This document shows positions 60,632 through 64,000 of a stretch of 64,000 bases of DNA, one piece after another. Source of the DNA: Tamaricihabitans halophyticus. GTDB taxonomy: Bacteria; Actinomycetota; Actinomycetes; Mycobacteriales; Pseudonocardiaceae. Made by a program: the position numbers and the translations under genes. The DNA lies in contig NZ_SLXQ01000001.1 in NCBI RefSeq assembly GCF_004340875.1, positions 620,001 to 684,000 of the forward strand, in the 5' to 3' direction. Under the pieces are notes generated by a model. That model had not been told where the DNA came from, ran no database searches, and was given only the letters and a program-made list of their open reading frames with translations. Position 1 is the stretch's first letter; each line of letters opens with the position of its first letter.

Positions 60632-61383
60632 TTGTCCAGCACTCGGGAAAGGAACGCGGAAACGGCGCCACGGTAATGCTCCGGAGCGTCCTCGTGCACC
60701 AGATGACCGGCGCCAGGGACCCGAACGTACTGCCCGTCGGGCACCCGTTCGGCCAGCTCGGCGATCTGCCCTGCCGGCATCGCGGTGTGCTCGGCTTCGA
60801 TCGCCAGCAGTGGACAGCTGACCTTGTCCACAAAGGACCAGTAGGACCGGGTGCCCCACTCGGCCGCGATCTCGAACATCTGCTCGGCCGGCGCGATCAG
60901 ATGGTAGCCATCCTCGCGCTCCTCAACGCATTCCGCGAAATAGTCGCCCGCGGGGCCAAAGTACTTGCGCACGTGTGCGAGCGAGGCGAACGGCACCGGC
61001 CAGGACCCAACATGTGCCCGCCAGCCATCCACCGTCTTGCCAACCTGGTCAGGCGCCATGTCCTCCACGACCACCGCATGCACCAACTCCGGGTACAGCG
61101 CCGCGAGCACCCAGGCGTGCAGCCCGCCCATGGAATGCCCGATCACCACGGCCGGTTCGGAACCCAGTGCGCGGATCGCGGTGGCGGCATCCTCAGCGAA
61201 CTCCTCGGTGCTTGCCGCGGTCCGAATCGGATTACGCCCGTGCGCTCGCGCGTCCAGCGCGACCACATGCCCGTAGTCGGTCAGCCACTGCGCAACCGAC
61301 CACCAGGTTCGGGCTCTACCCATCAACCCGTGCAGCAACAAGATCGGCCGACCGCTGCCACCGAAGTCCACCAGATTCCGCAT
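60628..61383 (-). CDS. Alpha/beta-fold hydrolase
   Basis: A 251-residue hydrolase. It has the oxyanion region PILLLHGLMGRARTWWSVAQ, nucleophile elbow VVIGHSMGGLHAWVLAAL (Ser) and terminal His in RVPGAGHLVHEDAPEHY; an acidic residue in LLAIEAEHTAMP completes the triad. ATG 61383 has AGGA 4 bases upstream; the frame to 61683 is antisense to mhuD. It is divergent from mhuD, the arrangement I recall for Rv3591c and Rv3592 in M. tuberculosis. Substrate unknown. Confidence 0.88.
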   Translation of the reverse strand: MRNLVDFGGSGRPILLLHGLMGRARTWWSVAQWLTDYGHVVALDARAHGRNPIRTAASTEEFAEDAATAIRALGSEPAVVIGHSMGGLHAWVLAALYPELVHAVVVEDMAPDQVGKTVDGWRAHVGSWPVPFASLAHVRKYFGPAGDYFAECVEEREDGYHLIAPAEQMFEIAAEWGTRSYWSFVDKVSCPLLAIEAEHTAMPAGQIAELAERVPDGQYVRVPGAGHLVHEDAPEHYRGAVSAFLSRVLDN

Positions 61384-61458
61384 AGTTCCTAGCAGTATCA
61401 CCCATAGGCAACCTTCCGGCCGCTGAGCGACCGGCCGATGCCAGCTAAGCTCGGAAAC

Positions 61459-61776
61459 ATGGCTGTTGTGAAGATCAATGCGATCGAGATTCCCGAAGGC
61501 GCCGGCCCCGAGCTGGAGCGCAGGTTCGCCGACCGGCACGGCTCGGTCGACAACGCGCCCGGCTTCCTCGGCTTCGAACTGCTCCGACCGGTAACCGGCG
61601 AGAACCGGTACTTCGTCTACACGAAGTGGGAAACCGAGGAGGACTTCCAGGCATGGGCCGCGGGGCCAGCCAAGGAAGCACACGCCGGCGAGTCCGGTAG
61701 GAAACCGGTTTCTACCGGCGCGAGCCTACTCGAGTTCGAGGTCGTGCTCTCCTCCAAACCGGGCACCGAGGACTGA
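61459..61776 (+). CDS. mhuD: MhuD-type haem-degrading monooxygenase
   Basis: A 105-residue ferredoxin-like ABM-domain protein. Counting from ATG 61459 (MAVVKINAIE), Asn7, Trp66 and His75, the three key haem-site residues I recall for M. tuberculosis MhuD, fall at exactly the same positions (VVKINAIE; DFQAWAAGPAKEAHAG). MhuD opens haem to mycobilins and frees iron. It acts in the cytoplasm as a dimer. The divergent hydrolase gene is 75 bases upstream; no iron-box was recognised. Confidence 0.88.
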   Translation: MAVVKINAIEIPEGAGPELERRFADRHGSVDNAPGFLGFELLRPVTGENRYFVYTKWETEEDFQAWAAGPAKEAHAGESGRKPVSTGASLLEFEVVLSSKPGTED

Positions 61777-61874
61777 GACTCACCCACGCGTCAAACGAGC
61801 GTAACCGGCTCGGGTCGCCCTCGTTGAAAGTTGTTGACCGTTCGTCAACAACCGCATGTCATCGAGGAGCCCTT

Positions 61875-62711
61875 ATGCGCTTCATCCGGATCGTGGCTGG
61901 TACTGGGCTGGTCGCGCTATTATTGACGCTGGTAGCCCCGGCCACTTCCGCCAGCTCGCGTACCCCTACCCCGCAGCTGTGTGCCGCCGAGCTGGACTGC
62001 TCACTCACCGAGATCGAGCAGCTGACGATGTCCGACCGGCTGGACTTCGTTCGGTTGATGACCTCAGGCGCGGCTACCGAGCTGCTGCCGGACAGGGACC
62101 CAGGACGCTGGCGCAATATCGAGGGCATCGTGCTGATGTTCCGGAACAACAACGTCGGCCCGCCGCGCAGCTGGGCCTCCTACACCGACGCCGGGATTCT
62201 GGAAGGAGTCGAGCGCGGCCTTGCCATCGCCAGTGGCCGCAGCGAGGAGACCGGCGGGAATCCCGGTGCACGGTTGTGGGCCAGCTACCTCACCCGGCTG
62301 GCCAATGGCGAACTGGACAACCGCCGCGATCACGACCTCGCCTGGAGTGAGGCCGAGCAGGCATCCACTGATCATGGCGCCAAGGTTGCCGAGGAGCAGT
62401 ACGGTGAGGTGCCGACGGCAACCGAGAGCCGCTTCTTCCAGATCTCCGAGGTGTACCGGTTCATGCTGCGCAACCGCCCGTACACGCTGGACCTACTGAA
62501 CGGCCTCGGCCAGCTGAGCCCCGTTCAGCAGCAGAACTTCTACGACTGGGCCACCGATGTGACCAATGCCGATGCCGGGCGTACGGGTGCCGAACTGCTG
62601 TGGAACATCGCGGATCTGCAGGCACCGAACGCCACGCTGGACATCGTTGAGGTGTTTCGCGCCTACCTGTCCGGGATGTACCAGGCATACCGCGCTGACA
62701 GCACGCGCTAG
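61875..62711 (+). CDS. Exported protein of unknown function
   Basis: A 278-residue protein with a Sec signal peptide (RFIRIVAGTGLVALLLTLVA, cleavage near APATSAS) and an otherwise helical, acidic mature part with two cysteines close to the new N-terminus (LCAAELDCSLTE). Conserved-looking segments are DFVRLMTSGAATELLP and ISEVYRFMLRNRPYTLDLLN. No enzyme motif recognised. It starts at ATG 61875 with GAGGAG upstream. A short CGCGCT/AGCGCG hairpin overlaps its stop. Confidence 0.75.
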   Translation: MRFIRIVAGTGLVALLLTLVAPATSASSRTPTPQLCAAELDCSLTEIEQLTMSDRLDFVRLMTSGAATELLPDRDPGRWRNIEGIVLMFRNNNVGPPRSWASYTDAGILEGVERGLAIASGRSEETGGNPGARLWASYLTRLANGELDNRRDHDLAWSEAEQASTDHGAKVAEEQYGEVPTATESRFFQISEVYRFMLRNRPYTLDLLNGLGQLSPVQQQNFYDWATDVTNADAGRTGAELLWNIADLQAPNATLDIVEVFRAYLSGMYQAYRADSTR

Positions 62712-62766
62712 GACGCTGTCAGCGCGGTGTGCGCACGCTGCCAGGGGCATCAGCGAGCCTGGCAGC

Positions 62767-63747
62767 ATGAACAACGAGATTGCCATCGAAGCCAGCGGGC
62801 TGAAGAAGCGGTTCGGTGAGACACAGGCCCTGCGGGGCGTGGACCTCACCGTGCCAACCGGGACGATCCTCGGTGTGCTCGGCCCGAACGGCGCCGGTAA
62901 GACCACGGCGGTGCGCATCCTGGCGACACTGCTGCGCCCGGATGCCGGACGTGCCGTCATCGCCGGCAGGGACCTGCACACCGACCCGGTCGGGGTGCGC
63001 GGCAAGATCGGGCTCACCGGGCAGTACGCCTCGGTGGACGAGGATCTCACCGGCTCGGAGAACCTGCGCCTGCTTGCCAGGCTGCTCGAGTTCTCCCGGG
63101 CCGGCGCCAAGGCGCGGGCCGCCGAGCTGCTGGAACGGTTCGAACTCAGCCATGCCGGCGGCCGCGCGGTGAAGACGTACTCCGGCGGGATGCGCCGCCG
63201 CCTTGACCTGGCGGCAAGCCTGATCGGCCGGCCCGAGGTGCTGTACCTGGACGAGCCGACGACCGGGCTGGATCCGCATGCCCGCAACGAGGTGTGGCAG
63301 ATCGTGCGCGGTCTGGTCAACGATGGCGTCACCGTGCTGCTCACCACGCAGTACCTGGAGGAAGCCGACCAGCTCGCCGATCGGATCACCGTTATCGACA
63401 CCGGCAAGGTGGTTGCCGACGGCCGCCCGGACGAGTTGAAGCGCCGCACCGGCGGGCAGACCCTCCAGGTCAGGCCGAGTACCCGCGCCGACCTGGAAGC
63501 GGTGAGCCGGATTCTCACCGAGTTGACCCAGCAGGTCCCGGACCGCGATGACGACACCGGACTGCTCACCGTGCCGGTATCCGACCCGGTACTGCTGTCC
63601 ACTGTAGTCCGGAAACTGGACGACGCGGGCATCACCGCGGACGAGCTCGCGCTGCGGCTACCCAGCCTTGATGACGTCTTCCTCGCCCTGACCGGACACC
63701 GCACCAGCCAGGAAAATGACCAGAACCGACAGGAGGCATTGGTATGA
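62767..63747 (+). CDS. ABC exporter ATP-binding protein, DrrA family
   Basis: A 326-residue ATPase. It has Walker A GPNGAGKTTAVR, Q-loop LTGQYASVDEDLTGSENLRL, signature YSGGMRRRLDLAASL, Walker B LYLDEPTTGLD and the DrrA-type C-terminal domain ending RLPSLDDVFLALTGH. DrrA proteins drive export of anthracyclines and other natural products or lipids with a DrrB permease. ATG 62767. It overlaps the permease start by 4 bases. Confidence 0.92.
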   Translation: MNNEIAIEASGLKKRFGETQALRGVDLTVPTGTILGVLGPNGAGKTTAVRILATLLRPDAGRAVIAGRDLHTDPVGVRGKIGLTGQYASVDEDLTGSENLRLLARLLEFSRAGAKARAAELLERFELSHAGGRAVKTYSGGMRRRLDLAASLIGRPEVLYLDEPTTGLDPHARNEVWQIVRGLVNDGVTVLLTTQYLEEADQLADRITVIDTGKVVADGRPDELKRRTGGQTLQVRPSTRADLEAVSRILTELTQQVPDRDDDTGLLTVPVSDPVLLSTVVRKLDDAGITADELALRLPSLDDVFLALTGHRTSQENDQNRQEALV

Positions 63748-64000
63748 CGACGGCGACCATGACCGCCGAGCGCACGCCGGCCAAGCTGGTCAGCCCGGCC
63801 AAACTGGTGAAGGACAGCTTCGCCATGGCATGGCGCGGGGTCCTCAAGATCAGAAAGAACCCGGAGCAGCTCAGCGACGTCACGCTGATGCCGATCCTGT
63901 TTCTGGTGATGTTCGGTTACATCTTCGGCGGCGCGGTGCAGGGCAGCACCGAGGAGTACCTGCAGGTATTCGTGCCCGGTCTGGTCGTGATGATCACGAT
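63744..64000 (+). CDS. ABC-2 type permease, DrrB-like (truncated by window end)
   Basis: The first 85 residues of a membrane permease. A cytoplasmic N-terminus with a repeated PAKLV element (TPAKLVSPAKLVKDSF) is followed by WRGVLKIRKNPEQLSDVTLM and a first membrane segment (PILFLVMFGYIFGGAVQGS). The start overlaps the ATPase stop (ATGA). The rest lies outside the window. Partner of the preceding ATPase. Confidence 0.85.
   Translation, partial: MTTATMTAERTPAKLVSPAKLVKDSFAMAWRGVLKIRKNPEQLSDVTLMPILFLVMFGYIFGGAVQGSTEEYLQVFVPGLVVMIT

Overview
The window is chromosomal DNA from a high-GC actinobacterium, most likely a member of the Pseudonocardiaceae (inference). The evidence is strong G/C third-position bias, frequent GTG and TTG starts, a radA / lpqE / carD-ispD-ispF / HAD / cysS-rlmB block matching my memory of the mycobacterial order, a CarD regulator, an MhuD-type haem oxygenase, and a pSAM2-type integrative and conjugative element of the kind found in Amycolatopsis, Saccharopolyspora and Streptomyces.

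Layout. 1-5.8 kb: a MetE/UroD-like fragment and a run of small regulator/enzyme pairs (two TetR genes, an SDR, a MarR with a tandem tautomerase, and an MFS pump divergent from a CGNR zinc-finger regulator). 5.8-11 kb: a carbohydrate or polyol catabolic cluster (long-chain polyol dehydrogenase, two uncharacterised proteins, an MHS-family MFS transporter, a LacI repressor) with a LacI-like operator between its divergent arms. 11.1-15.5 kb: an accessory patch next to tRNA-Thr(UGU), holding a qatB-qatC pair of anti-phage type without qatA or qatD, a frameshifted membrane-protein gene and an orphan membrane protein. 15.7-21.4 kb: a ThrE-type exporter and the trehalose genes otsA and an otsB-GH15 fusion. 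21.6-29.1 kb: core genes radA, lpqE, carD, ispD (badly eroded active site), ispF, HAD, cysS and rlmB. 29.1-30.6 kb: an MBOAT/AlgI-like O-acyltransferase.

30.5-39.6 kb: an integrated AICE with a tyrosine integrase, Xis, RepSA-type replication initiator, TraB/FtsK translocase, Pra activator, several small proteins and a regulator/inositol-monophosphatase cargo pair. A 12-bp repeat places its attachment site at the 3' end of the MBOAT gene. 39.6-42.2 kb: a decayed accessory segment (frameshifted DUF1152 gene, XRE regulator, frameshifted small gene) between two identical 30-bp repeat copies.

42.2-64 kb: mainly chromosomal functions: GNAT, an orphan molybdenum hydroxylase large subunit, YnfA, tandem DUF445 membrane proteins, a TRIC channel protein, an AlgX/AlgJ-like protein that could partner the distant MBOAT, a zinc ABC importer with a Zur-like box, DUF4178, LacI, a BsuPI-like secreted protein, beta-carbonic anhydrase, MutY, a 2H phosphoesterase, DhaK/DhaL with a divergent IclR regulator, an alpha/beta hydrolase, MhuD, an exported protein, and a DrrA/DrrB-type ABC exporter that runs off the right edge.

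A recurring feature is a small dispersed repeat family (core GCAAGATCCCTAAAGA, and a related unit TAACCTTAA-GAA-GCGAT) placed at the 3' ends of genes, mostly between convergent pairs. It sometimes contributes the stop codon itself. It behaves like a mobile or domesticated terminator.
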